DNA of 28,783 nt from a virus. A program made the position numbers and the translations under genes. The first letter of the stretch is position 1. Each line of letters starts with the position of its first letter. The stretch is taken from the IMG/VR virus record IMGVR_UViG_3300025106_000009, positions 1-28,783 of that record; one strand, written 5' to 3'. The notes beneath the pieces were generated by a model. The model ran no database searches, was not told where the DNA came from, and was given only the letters and a program-made list of their open reading frames with translations. This document shows positions 22,012-27,986 of this stretch, in pieces.

Positions 22012-22187
22012 CACAGCTTCGTCTCCTTGCACAGGTCGCAGCCGCATTCGGCCTGCGACTGGACGTACTCGGGCATGCCCTGGACGGTCCGGCCGGTGGG
22101 ATGCCACCGGTACGACATGCCGTGGCAGTGTTCGTGGAACCCCTTCTCGCAGTTCCAGCACATCTGCGGCTCACACATCCCAGTCAT
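22008..22187 (-). CDS. Cysteine-rich small protein, probably zinc-binding
   Basis: 59 residues, ATG at 22187. Cysteine/histidine pairs: MCEPQMCWNCEKGFHEHCHG near the N-terminus and CGCDLCKE near the C-terminus, enough for one or two zinc sites. No family recognised. It overlaps the upstream membrane protein gene by 17 bases. One of several such proteins in this operon. Confidence 0.65.
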   Translation of the reverse strand: MTGMCEPQMCWNCEKGFHEHCHGMSYRWHPTGRTVQGMPEYVQSQAECGCDLCKETKLW

Positions 22188-22461
22188 CGGCCCTCCACCC
22201 CTCGGGCAGCGTGTCCTCCGCACTGAGGGGCCGCCGCGGGTTGTGGAACAGGCTGTAGTGGGTGGGGCCGTCGAGGATGCTGCGCCCGCACAGGTCACAT
22301 GACTGGCCGATGTCGCGGGCCGGGCGCCGGCCGCGTGCCTGCTGCATGTCGCGGCGATGCTCCCGTTCCTCCACCCACACCAGCGCACCGACGATCAGCA
22401 GCGACACACCCATCAGCAGGCCCATGCCGACGGCCATCATCACCAGGTCATGCCCGTTCAT
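22171..22461 (-). CDS. Single-pass membrane protein with CxxC motif
   Basis: 96 residues, ATG at 22461. One hydrophobic helix at about 6-29 (LVMMAVGMGLLMGVSLLIVGALV) is followed by a basic segment and QSCDLCGRSILDGPTHYSLFHN, a zinc-knuckle-like motif on the probable cytoplasmic side. No family recognised. The start overlaps the upstream stop. Confidence 0.65.
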   Translation of the reverse strand: MNGHDLVMMAVGMGLLMGVSLLIVGALVWVEEREHRRDMQQARGRRPARDIGQSCDLCGRSILDGPTHYSLFHNPRRPLSAEDTLPEGWRADDWDV

Positions 22462-22706
22462 GAGGGGACCTCGATCCCGAGCGCCTCGGCGAACGCGACC
22501 GCATGCGCGCGGGTGAACCCGACCGCGCCGGGCACCACCGGTGTCACGCCGCGCGCCGTGAGGAACGCCACCTCGAACATCGCCGCCTGCTCATCCAAGA
22601 CACGGTCGGCCACATCGTGCGCCCACGTCTTCGGGGTGCCGTTCCCGGACGTGATCGACGTCATCAGCTGGTACTGGGCGGACTTGCGCAGGTCATCACG
22701 GTTCAC
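22458..22706 (-). CDS. Hypothetical early protein
   Basis: 82 residues from the GTG at 22706, which overlaps the upstream TGA. Contains NRDDLRKSAQYQLMTS, ADRVLDEQAAMFEVAF, then GFTRAHAVAFAEALGIEVPS. Mixed helical profile without a recognised family. In the same coupled early operon. Confidence 0.6.
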   Translation of the reverse strand: MNRDDLRKSAQYQLMTSITSGNGTPKTWAHDVADRVLDEQAAMFEVAFLTARGVTPVVPGAVGFTRAHAVAFAEALGIEVPS

Positions 22707-22885
22707 GGCAGCTGCTCCCAGCACGTCTCGCACAGCGGGTGGATGTCGAGGTCACGGTGCAGCGCCGGCCACGCGCCGCACCTGTCGCACAGGACGGCGG
22801 GCTTGCTGCCCTGCGGGATGGCGGGGCCGTTGGGCAGGTTGCCGCGGACCCGGGGGCGGCGCGGATCGTGCGCGTGGCGGGTCAC
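22703..22885 (-). CDS. Zinc-ribbon-like small protein
   Basis: 60 residues, GTG at 22885 overlapping the stop of the excisionase-like gene. A basic, Pro-rich N-terminus is followed by LCDRCGAWPALHRDLDIHPLCETCWEQL with two CxxC pairs, a typical zinc ribbon. Second gene of the leftward early operon; function unknown. Confidence 0.65.
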   Translation of the reverse strand: MTRHAHDPRRPRVRGNLPNGPAIPQGSKPAVLCDRCGAWPALHRDLDIHPLCETCWEQLP

Positions 22886-23235
22886 TGCGCCGCGGCCTTC
22901 ACGAACGCCTGCAGGTCAGCGTCCCGGACCCGCCACTCGGCGCGGGGGCTGTCCGACAGCCGGTACCCGGTCAGCCTGCCGTCGGCGAGCATGGCTCGCA
23001 CGGTGGTGGTGGACATGCGCAGCAGCTGCGCGACCTCGGCGACCCGCCAGTGCCGCGGCTGGTCGACGACTGGGGGTGTGGTGGGGGCGTCGAGCAGCGG
23101 TAGGGATGCGACGGCGACGCGCAGCGCGGTGCGCTGGTGCGGGTCGACGGCCCGCCAGTACTGGATCTTCGCGACGATGGCTGCGACTTCGTCGTCGGTG
23201 GGGATGTCCCTGGGTCGCGTTTCGATGGTGAGCAT
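22882..23235 (-). CDS. Excisionase-like HTH regulator (HTH_17/MerR type)
   Basis: 117 residues, ATG at 23235 with GGGAAGG upstream. The C-terminal half is a winged helix-turn-helix of the excisionase/HTH_17 kind: HWRVAEVAQLLRMSTTTVRAML at 62-83, wing GRLTGYRLS, then EWRVRDADLQAFV. The N-terminal 55 residues are less conserved. First gene of the leftward operon, reading away from the divergent control region with its nested inverted repeats, so it may regulate itself. No integrase is present, so a regulator is more likely than an Xis. Confidence 0.78.
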   Translation of the reverse strand: MLTIETRPRDIPTDDEVAAIVAKIQYWRAVDPHQRTALRVAVASLPLLDAPTTPPVVDQPRHWRVAEVAQLLRMSTTTVRAMLADGRLTGYRLSDSPRAEWRVRDADLQAFVKAAAQ

Positions 23236-23281
23236 GTGTGGTGCCTTCCCGCTCGGTGCGGATGTGGCACGTGACACCGGT

Positions 23282-23325
23282 CCGTTGACGTTGACCGATA
23301 ATGCACATTACTGGAATGTCAACGG
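23282..23325. promoter_or_regulatory. Nested inverted repeats, probable operator, with TTGACA
   Basis: CCGTTGAC (23282-23289) and GTCAACGG (23318-23325) form a perfect 8-bp inverted repeat. Inside it, TAATG-CA-CATTA (23299-23310) is a second inverted repeat with nearly the same centre. The stretch is an AT-rich island. On the minus strand TTGACA lies at 23322-23317, a good -35 for the early operon; no consensus -10 sits at ideal spacing. A plus-strand TTGACG (23285-23290) with ATTACT (23307-23312) is a weak rightward candidate. Confidence 0.6.
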
Positions 23326-23441
23326 GTTGCGTCACGTCCTACGCATCCGTGCTGTTTCGTGTACGGGTGTCACGCTAGCACGTGGGGATGGCAGGGCACG
23401 TGAGGGCCCCGGCGTGTCGTGAACCACCCACCCACGTCCGG

Positions 23442-23447
23442 TATACT
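23442..23447 (+). promoter_or_regulatory. -10 element for a probably leaderless rightward transcript
   Basis: TATACT lies seven bases before the ATG at 23455. A start point about seven bases after the -10 would fall on or next to the ATG, giving a leaderless mRNA, which is common in actinobacteria. There is no ribosome site upstream of this ATG, and no clear -35. Confidence 0.6.
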
Positions 23448-23454
23448 GGTAGTC

Positions 23455-23658
23455 ATGCAGGGTTCGGATGTGGCGCTGGTACGGCTGGCGGAACGAGGCG
23501 CCCAGTTCCGCGCCGCACGCGACACGGCCACACGGGCCAGCGCCCACCTGGCCGCAGCCGTGCGCAGCGCACACGACGCCGGGATCAGCGAGCACCGCAT
23601 CGCAGAAACCGCCGGGGTCACGAGGGTGACCGTGCGGCGCATGCTCGGCAAGGGCTGA
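23455..23658 (+). CDS. Small helix-turn-helix protein, divergent regulator
   Basis: 67 residues on the plus strand. The C-terminal part DAGISEHRIAETAGVTRVTVRRML is a clear helix-turn-helix. The N-terminal half is one helix rich in Ala and Arg. It faces the excisionase-like gene across the control region, the place of a repressor in many phages, although it is far shorter than a typical immunity repressor. Start chosen at the ATG next to the -10; an in-frame ATG at 23419 lies upstream of the promoter. Confidence 0.72.
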   Translation: MQGSDVALVRLAERGAQFRAARDTATRASAHLAAAVRSAHDAGISEHRIAETAGVTRVTVRRMLGKG

Positions 23659-23667
23659 GCAGCAGAA

Positions 23668-23698
23668 CGCCCCCACCGGACGGCCATCCGGCAGGGGC
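23668..23698 (+). terminator. Hairpin between the two plus-strand genes
   Basis: CCCC (23671-23674) with GGGG (23694-23697), and CCGGA (23676-23680) with TCCGG (23687-23691), form a two-part stem around a six-base loop, 13 bases after the stop of the small HTH gene. No U-tract. Possible partial terminator or mRNA processing site. Confidence 0.45.
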
Positions 23699-23708
23699 AC
23701 ACCACAGA

Positions 23709-24437
23709 TCAGGGAAGGTGATCAACATGGCTGAAGATCAGGATACCCGTGCGTGGAGGCCCGGCGACGTCGCCAACGGCCACATCCTCACCGAGGACGG
23801 CAGGTGGGTGCCGCACACTCCGCGCCCGAGCCGCAGGCCGCGCAAGGCCGCGATGGTCGCACTCGCGGTGGGCCTGCTGTGGACCGTCGGCCTTGCCGTC
23901 GCCGGGCAGGTGACCGGCGGGGACACGCAGCCGCAGCCAGCGGCGACGGTCGCGCAGCCGAACGCGGCCGTGCCCACCGTCCCCACCACCAGCGACGAGG
24001 ACGTCGACGACGAGGATGCGCCCGAGCCGGGCGGGAGCATCGACAGGGCCTGCCTGAGCAGCGAAGTCGGCACCGGCGCCGAGTGCCTGGACGCCGCGGA
24101 ACGGTTCGTCAAGGTGTACCGGGCCGAGTCGTTCGACTTCGGCACCACCGACGAGGCTGTCGCAGGTGTCGCGGGGCAGGTGTGCGTGTCGGTGCGGAAC
24201 CGCGGCGCGGACGCAACCCGCAGCTACCTGATGGCCGAGCATGACATCTCGGGACGGCGCGCCAGTGGGCTGGTTGAGGCTGCTGAGCGGCAGTGCCGGG
24301 CCCTGGGCTGGTGGTGACCTACCGGGGCAGCGGCACACCTGGTGTGGTGCCAGACCGGCGAGAACAGCGTCGGCATGCCGGCCGCACCCGGCCCACGTCA
24401 CCCGGCCGCATTCCCGGCAGCGGACCGCCCTACACAT
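23709..24437 (-). CDS. Zinc-ribbon protein whose frame runs antisense through the next gene
   Basis: ATG at 24437, three bases after the stop of the last lysis-cassette gene. The first 40 residues, VRCRECGRVTWAGCGRHADA with a further CRC, match a small cysteine protein very common in actinobacteria and their phages (CxxCGKxTWAGCGxH). Those proteins normally stop after 40-70 residues. Here no stop occurs until 23709, so the frame covers the whole plus-strand gene at 23727-24317 in antisense (242 residues in total). I infer that only the N-terminal part is meaningful and that its stop was lost when the plus-strand genes were joined here. Confidence 0.5.
   Translation of the reverse strand: MCRAVRCRECGRVTWAGCGRHADAVLAGLAPHQVCRCPGRSPPAQGPALPLSSLNQPTGAPSRDVMLGHQVAAGCVRAAVPHRHAHLPRDTCDSLVGGAEVERLGPVHLDEPFRGVQALGAGADFAAQAGPVDAPARLGRILVVDVLVAGGGDGGHGRVRLRDRRRWLRLRVPAGHLPGDGKADGPQQAHRECDHRGLARPAARARSVRHPPAVLGEDVAVGDVAGPPRTGILIFSHVDHLP
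23727..24317 (+). CDS. Membrane-anchored protein with DUF732-like C-terminal domain
   Basis: 196 residues, ATG at 23727 with AGGGAAGG upstream. Layout: a hydrophilic start including GDVANGHILTEDGRWVPHTP, one membrane helix at about 44-63 (AAMVALAVGLLWTVGLAVAG), a low-complexity Pro/Thr/Asp linker, and a C-terminal domain with two cysteines (ACLSSEVGTGAECLDA and further C residues) resembling small DUF732-type secreted domains. The C-terminal domain would be outside the cell. Its expression together with the small HTH regulator suggests a lysogeny or cell-surface function such as exclusion; this is inference. Confidence 0.72.
   Translation: MAEDQDTRAWRPGDVANGHILTEDGRWVPHTPRPSRRPRKAAMVALAVGLLWTVGLAVAGQVTGGDTQPQPAATVAQPNAAVPTVPTTSDEDVDDEDAPEPGGSIDRACLSSEVGTGAECLDAAERFVKVYRAESFDFGTTDEAVAGVAGQVCVSVRNRGADATRSYLMAEHDISGRRASGLVEAAERQCRALGWW
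24334..24346. terminator. Small inverted repeat between convergent genes
   Basis: CACACC (24334-24339) and GGTGTG (24341-24346) form a short inverted repeat in the 123-base gap after the plus-strand gene, with GGCAC/GTGCC pairing possible outside it. A terminator for the rightward transcript is plausible but weak. Confidence 0.35.
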
Positions 24438-24440
24438 GGG

Positions 24441-24638
24441 TCACCACGTCACCACCGTGACGATCGCGAGGATCACCGCACCGGTGATCACCGCGACCAC
24501 GGCGAGCAGGCCGACGAGCTCCATCCAGCGCCTGGCCTTCCACCGCGCGGCGAGGACGCTCATCAGGGTGAACGTCACACCGCCGAGCAGCATCAGCACC
24601 AGCGACAGGGACTCCCACCACAGCTCCGCGTCAGTCAC
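24441..24638 (-). CDS. Small two-helix membrane protein, holin-like
   Basis: 65 residues; GTG at 24638 overlaps the preceding gene by eight bases. Two hydrophobic segments, at about 11-28 (LSLVLMLLGGVTFTLMSV) and 39-63 (MELVGLLAVVAVITGAVILAIVTVV), are separated by a basic turn. Size and layout fit a class II holin. It lies third after the lysin gene, and there are two other small membrane proteins, so which one is the true holin is undecided. Confidence 0.65.
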   Translation of the reverse strand: MTDAELWWESLSLVLMLLGGVTFTLMSVLAARWKARRWMELVGLLAVVAVITGAVILAIVTVVTW

Positions 24639-24759
24639 GGCGGACCTCCTCCTCCACGTCCCGATACTTGCGGATCAGCCTGTCGTCCCACCAGGTGGCT
24701 GCTTTCACGACCGGCCAGATCGCGATGAACAGGGCCCAGCCGATAGCGCGGCCGAGCAT
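24631..24759 (-). CDS. 42-residue membrane protein in the lysis cassette
   Basis: ATG at 24759, joined to the previous stop as TGATG. Begins MLGRAIGWALFIAIWPVVKA, a single membrane helix, then ATWWDDRLIRKYRDVEEEVR, a charged tail. Probably a small holin partner or antiholin. No family recognised. Confidence 0.6.
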   Translation of the reverse strand: MLGRAIGWALFIAIWPVVKAATWWDDRLIRKYRDVEEEVRRD

Positions 24760-25175
24760 CAGTCGTCCTCGGGGAACCCGGACGTGTCCTCGACGGGGCC
24801 GGGCAGGTCGATCGTCTCCTCAGCCAAATCCTGGGGGGTCGGGTCGGGGATGCGCTGCTCGACCGGTTCAGGGACAGGTTCGGGTTCAGGGACAGGTTCG
24901 GGTTCCGGGGCTGCTGCCTGTTCGGTGCGGGCCTCGATGTAGTCGCGGGTCAGCCAGCCGACCAGGCCCCCGACCGAGGCTGCAGCAATGTTCCCGAGGA
25001 TCGACAGGGCCTCGTCGGCGACGGTGTTGCCGTTTTCGGCCTGTTCCGCGCCGAACATCCCGAACCGCAGCGTCAACCCCCAGAACGACAGGAGGATGAT
25101 CCCCGCGACAGCGGTGACGATGATCAACGCCAGTGCCTTGATCGCGGAATGGTTGAGGCTGGTGCGCCCGGTCAC
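24759..25175 (-). CDS. Putative holin with Pro-Glu repeat tail
   Basis: 138 residues; GTG at 25175 overlaps the lysin stop (GTGA). Two hydrophobic helices at about 12-34 (IKALALIIVTAVAGIILLSF) and 57-76, followed by an unusual EPEPVPEPEPVPEPV stretch (90-105) and an acidic end. The gene directly after the endolysin is the usual place of the holin in actinophages. The repeated tail is encoded by short imperfect direct repeats and may vary between relatives. Confidence 0.68.
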   Translation of the reverse strand: MTGRTSLNHSAIKALALIIVTAVAGIILLSFWGLTLRFGMFGAEQAENGNTVADEALSILGNIAAASVGGLVGWLTRDYIEARTEQAAAPEPEPVPEPEPVPEPVEQRIPDPTPQDLAEETIDLPGPVEDTSGFPEDD

Positions 25176-26155
25176 AGCAGGGCCCCTTTCGCGTACCTGG
25201 TCCCGATCGTGGCGGAGGTGATCATGCCGCGGATGCGGACATCCCAGTGCCCGCCGCGGTTGGCTTCGCCCTGCTCCCAGTGGGTGTGGGTGATGAGGAA
25301 GTCCTCCCACGGGGTCACGGCGAACGTCTGGTACGCGGTCGGGTCGGGGGTCGCCCCGCTCCTGGTCCACCGGACGCGGATCGCCGCGGTCTGGTACCAG
25401 TACATGGGATCGTTCTTCGGCAGTTTCCACGCCGGCGCGACGTTCAGGTAGCACATGCGCATCTCCAGCCCGGAGCGGGGCGGGGCGGGGATGCCGGCGT
25501 CCAGCCGGGTGTACGTGTCGGGCCGCAGGTGCAGGGTGCCCGAGGGTTTCCCGGAGTACTTGAACCATGGTGCGGCCACGGCCTGCTCCTTCACTGGTGC
25601 GGGTGCTGCCCGGCCGGGTCTGGGTTGGCCGGGCAGGACGAACCGGTCGGGCGGCCAGATGCGCAAGTCGGGCATGCTGATGTGGTCGTAGCGGGTGGCG
25701 GCGCCGTGGCCGCGGCCGGTGCGCACCCATTGGGCGCCGGCGTGCAGGTGCGGGCCTGAGCTGTTCCCCGAGTTGCCGGTGTCGGCGAGGTACTGCCCGG
25801 CCTTCACCTGCTGGCCCTTCCGCACGGCCAGCCCGGGGGACAGGTGCTGCAGGAAGATGGTGGCGTCCTGCATCTTGTTGTCGTTGGTCCTGATCTTGCT
25901 CTTGAGCAGGATCCAGTTGGACGGCTTGCCGGAGTAGATGCGCTCCCCGGGCCGGTTGTTCGGCACCCCGTCCACGAGGTCGACGATGGTGCCGTCGAAC
26001 GGGGCGTACAGGTCGGTGCCGATCGGGCAGCCGATGTCTATGCCGCCATGCACCTTGCCCGAGCTGTAGGTGAGCATGGTGGTGACCTGGTGCAGCCCAC
26101 CGGCGAGGATGCCGAACGTGCGGTTCTGGCCCCTGGCCAGCGGCAGGTCAGCCAC
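25172..26155 (-). CDS. Endolysin, M23 (LytM-type) endopeptidase
   Basis: 327 residues from the GTG at 26155, chosen since it overlaps the previous stop. Residues of about 25-150 are an M23 metallopeptidase: HGGID with H36 and D40, H104 in FLQHLSPG, and HLHAG with H136 and H138, together the zinc and catalytic set. These enzymes cut peptide cross-links of peptidoglycan. The C-terminal 125 residues are strand-rich and carry many aromatics (WFKYSGKPSGTLHLRPDTYT, MYWYQTAAIRVRWTRSG). They may bind the cell wall but match nothing I know. No amidase domain is present. Confidence 0.88.
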   Translation of the reverse strand: MADLPLARGQNRTFGILAGGLHQVTTMLTYSSGKVHGGIDIGCPIGTDLYAPFDGTIVDLVDGVPNNRPGERIYSGKPSNWILLKSKIRTNDNKMQDATIFLQHLSPGLAVRKGQQVKAGQYLADTGNSGNSSGPHLHAGAQWVRTGRGHGAATRYDHISMPDLRIWPPDRFVLPGQPRPGRAAPAPVKEQAVAAPWFKYSGKPSGTLHLRPDTYTRLDAGIPAPPRSGLEMRMCYLNVAPAWKLPKNDPMYWYQTAAIRVRWTRSGATPDPTAYQTFAVTPWEDFLITHTHWEQGEANRGGHWDVRIRGMITSATIGTRYAKGALL

Positions 26156-26411
26156 CAGTGTTCCTAAGTGCCTGCACGTGGGCGAGGATCATCGCATCGG
26201 TGATGACAGCCTCGTTCGCGCCAGGGTCGGCGTCGTGGGATGCCAGCGCGGATTCCCACGCAGCATCCCAGCCCGGTGCCGCAGCCCAGTTGTACCGGTG
26301 GGTGAACGCCCACCCTGCCGGGTCAGGTTCGCCTTCCTGCGCGGCGCAGGCGGTGACCCGCAGCGTCAGCGCAGGGTCTGCTGCGATCCGGCTGATGGTC
26401 AGGTACGTCAT
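26148..26411 (-). CDS. Hypothetical protein after the fibre genes
   Basis: 87 residues, ATG at 26411 overlapping the preceding stop. Contains TYLTISRIAADPALTLRVTA, YNWAAAPGWDAAWESALASH and AVITDAMILAHVQALR. This small protein type is common just before the lysin in actinophages, next to fibres. Function unknown. Confidence 0.65.
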   Translation of the reverse strand: MTYLTISRIAADPALTLRVTACAAQEGEPDPAGWAFTHRYNWAAAPGWDAAWESALASHDADPGANEAVITDAMILAHVQALRNTGG

Positions 26412-26554
26412 GGTTGCTCCTCGGTGAGTGCGGTTTCGATCTCGGCCAGTGCCTGCCGGGCTGCGGCGAGCTGGTGGGCCGCGTCGGGTGCGGCGACGTT
26501 GATCTGCTGGGCGCTGACCAGCCAGTGCAGCCATTGCAGCGTGTCGCGGGTCAT
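26408..26554 (-). CDS. 48-residue helical protein
   Basis: ATG at 26554 overlaps the stop of the repeat-rich fibre. Sequence MTRDTLQWLHWLVSAQQINV, then Ala-rich helix ending LAEIETALTEEQP. Its C-terminus is repeated, with changes, in the short ORF at the left end of the window after fibre form A. It is probably a small adaptor or assembly factor linked to fibres. Confidence 0.6.
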   Translation of the reverse strand: MTRDTLQWLHWLVSAQQINVAAPDAAHQLAAARQALAEIETALTEEQP

Positions 26555-27633
26555 GCTGCGGCCACCTGCAGGGTGCCGCCGTTGGCGACGGTGATGTTCC
26601 ACCGGCTGCCGTTGGGGGCGACCATCTCGATGCCCTTCCCCGGCCCTCGCATGATGACCCTGTGCCGGGGGGTGCCCAGCACGATGGTGTTGTCCTCGGT
26701 GGTGTAGGCACCTTCGCCTGTGCTGTCGGCGCCGATCGCTGTGGTTCCGTTCACCGCCGGGTTCTGCGATGCGTGGTACTGGGCGGCGTGCCCGAGCGCG
26801 CTGTTGTAGGAGCCGGTCGTCAACGCGCGCTGGGCGGCGTACCCGAACGCGTTGTTGGAGGAGCCGGTCGTCAACGCGTACTGGGCGGTGTACCCGAACG
26901 CGCTGTTGTAGGAGCCGGTCGTCAACGAGCACTGGGCGGCGTACCCGAACGCGTTGTTGGAGGAGCCGGTCGTCAACTCGTACTGGGCGGCGTGCCCGAA
27001 CGCGTTGTTGTAGGAGCCGGTCGTCAACGCGCGCTGGGCGGCGTACCCGAACGCGTTGTTGGAGGAGCCGGTCGTCAACGCGTACTGGGCGGTGTACCCG
27101 AACGCGTTGTTGGAGGAGCGTCGACGGGCCTCCAACGCGCCGCCAACCGTGAACAGTGATGGAACCGTGCCCGTGATCTGCTTCACCGACAGCGCTGCGC
27201 CGCCGGTACCCACCAGGGTGTGGCTGGTTGCTGTGGCCACGAACGATGACCAGCCGCCCGACACCACCAGCGGGGCGCCATCCGCCGTGATCGCGGTTAC
27301 CCCAGCGCCGCCGACCTGGTACGTCTGGCCGACGATCGTGGTAACAGTCTGCGTAAGGCCACTGCCCGAACCCAGTTCGGGGCCCTGCGGCGCGGCTGGG
27401 GACTCTGCGCCCACAGACAGTGCGCCGGTGATCGTGCCGCCGGCCTTGTCGACCTTCAGCGCGAGGGCGGTGTTCAGCTGCGCGTTCGACACCTCACCGA
27501 CAGGTCCCTGATCGCCCTTCGGACCGGGCATCCCCATCTCCCCGACAGGTCCCTGATCGCCCTTCGCACCGGGCATCCCGACGACGTTCACCTCGATGAT
27601 CGGGTAGTCGACTGTCACGTCCACGCCGGTCAT
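26551..27633 (-). CDS. Collagen-like / YadA-head-like repeat fibre protein
   Basis: 360 residues, ATG at 27633 overlapping the preceding stop. Residues of about 18-47 have two GxxGxxG collagen-like blocks (PGAKGDQGPVGE, PGPKGDQGPVGE), then a VDKAGGTITGAL fibre motif. Residues of about 173-291 are seven 17-residue repeats of the type SSNNAFGYAAQRALTTG, like the NNxxxGxxA repeats of YadA-type adhesin heads. The C-terminus (TTAIGADSTG, NTIVLGTPRHRVIM, NGSRWNITVANGGTL) is a strand-rich cap. It is probably a trimeric tail fibre or receptor-binding protein, between a minor tail gene and small pre-lysin genes. Confidence 0.8.
   Translation of the reverse strand: MTGVDVTVDYPIIEVNVVGMPGAKGDQGPVGEMGMPGPKGDQGPVGEVSNAQLNTALALKVDKAGGTITGALSVGAESPAAPQGPELGSGSGLTQTVTTIVGQTYQVGGAGVTAITADGAPLVVSGGWSSFVATATSHTLVGTGGAALSVKQITGTVPSLFTVGGALEARRRSSNNAFGYTAQYALTTGSSNNAFGYAAQRALTTGSYNNAFGHAAQYELTTGSSNNAFGYAAQCSLTTGSYNSAFGYTAQYALTTGSSNNAFGYAAQRALTTGSYNSALGHAAQYHASQNPAVNGTTAIGADSTGEGAYTTEDNTIVLGTPRHRVIMRGPGKGIEMVAPNGSRWNITVANGGTLQVAAA
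26761..27117 (-). repeat. Seven 51-bp tandem repeats in the fibre gene
   Basis: The unit encodes 17 residues. Repeats 1 and 5 are identical in protein, as are 2 and 6, and 3 resembles 7. There is therefore a higher-order period of four units (204 bp), pointing to duplication of a block as well as of single units. Changes fall at a few fixed positions (Y/H, T/A, Y/R/C, A/E/S). Copy number is likely to vary and may be collapsed by short-read assembly. Confidence 0.9.
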
Positions 27634-27986
27634 CGGGTCACGTCCTTGAGCAGGTGCAGGTCGCCGTGGGCGACTGTCTGGGTGGGGTCCCCGCCGCCGG
27701 CGGGCGCGAGCTGGGCGTCCCATACGCCCTGCCATGACTCGCCGGGGCACAGGGCGGCGGTGGTGGCGGCGGGCAGGATGAGGGTGACCGGGTCGCCGGC
27801 GGTGGCGCCGGCGGTGACGGTGAACGTGGCGAGGGTGGCCGGGTCGGTGCGGGTGGCGCGGACCTGCGCCGTCCACTGCCGGGTGCCAGGCTGCAGGTCG
27901 GCGGGGAACGTGACCCGCAGGCTGATCGTGTCGCCGGCGTACGCCCGGATGTCGACCCGGGTGGGTTCGATGTTCAGGTTGGGCAT
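27630..27986 (-). CDS. Minor tail / fibre-associated protein
   Basis: 118 residues, ATG at 27986 overlapping the fibre stop. Strand-rich with IRAYAGDTISLRVTFPADL, RQWTAQVRATRTDP, SWQGVWDAQLAP and ending DLHLLKDVTR. This pattern resembles small Ig-like baseplate/fibre adaptor proteins encoded among actinophage tail genes. It lies between two fibre genes and overlaps both. Confidence 0.7.
   Translation of the reverse strand: MPNLNIEPTRVDIRAYAGDTISLRVTFPADLQPGTRQWTAQVRATRTDPATLATFTVTAGATAGDPVTLILPAATTAALCPGESWQGVWDAQLAPAGGGDPTQTVAHGDLHLLKDVTR

Noticed and set aside
22882-23235. True excisionase
   Set aside because: The fold matches, but with no integrase or attachment site it is more safely called an excisionase-like regulator.
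26761-27117. CRISPR array
   Set aside because: The 51-bp units are contiguous, keep the reading frame and encode a protein repeat; there are no unique spacers.
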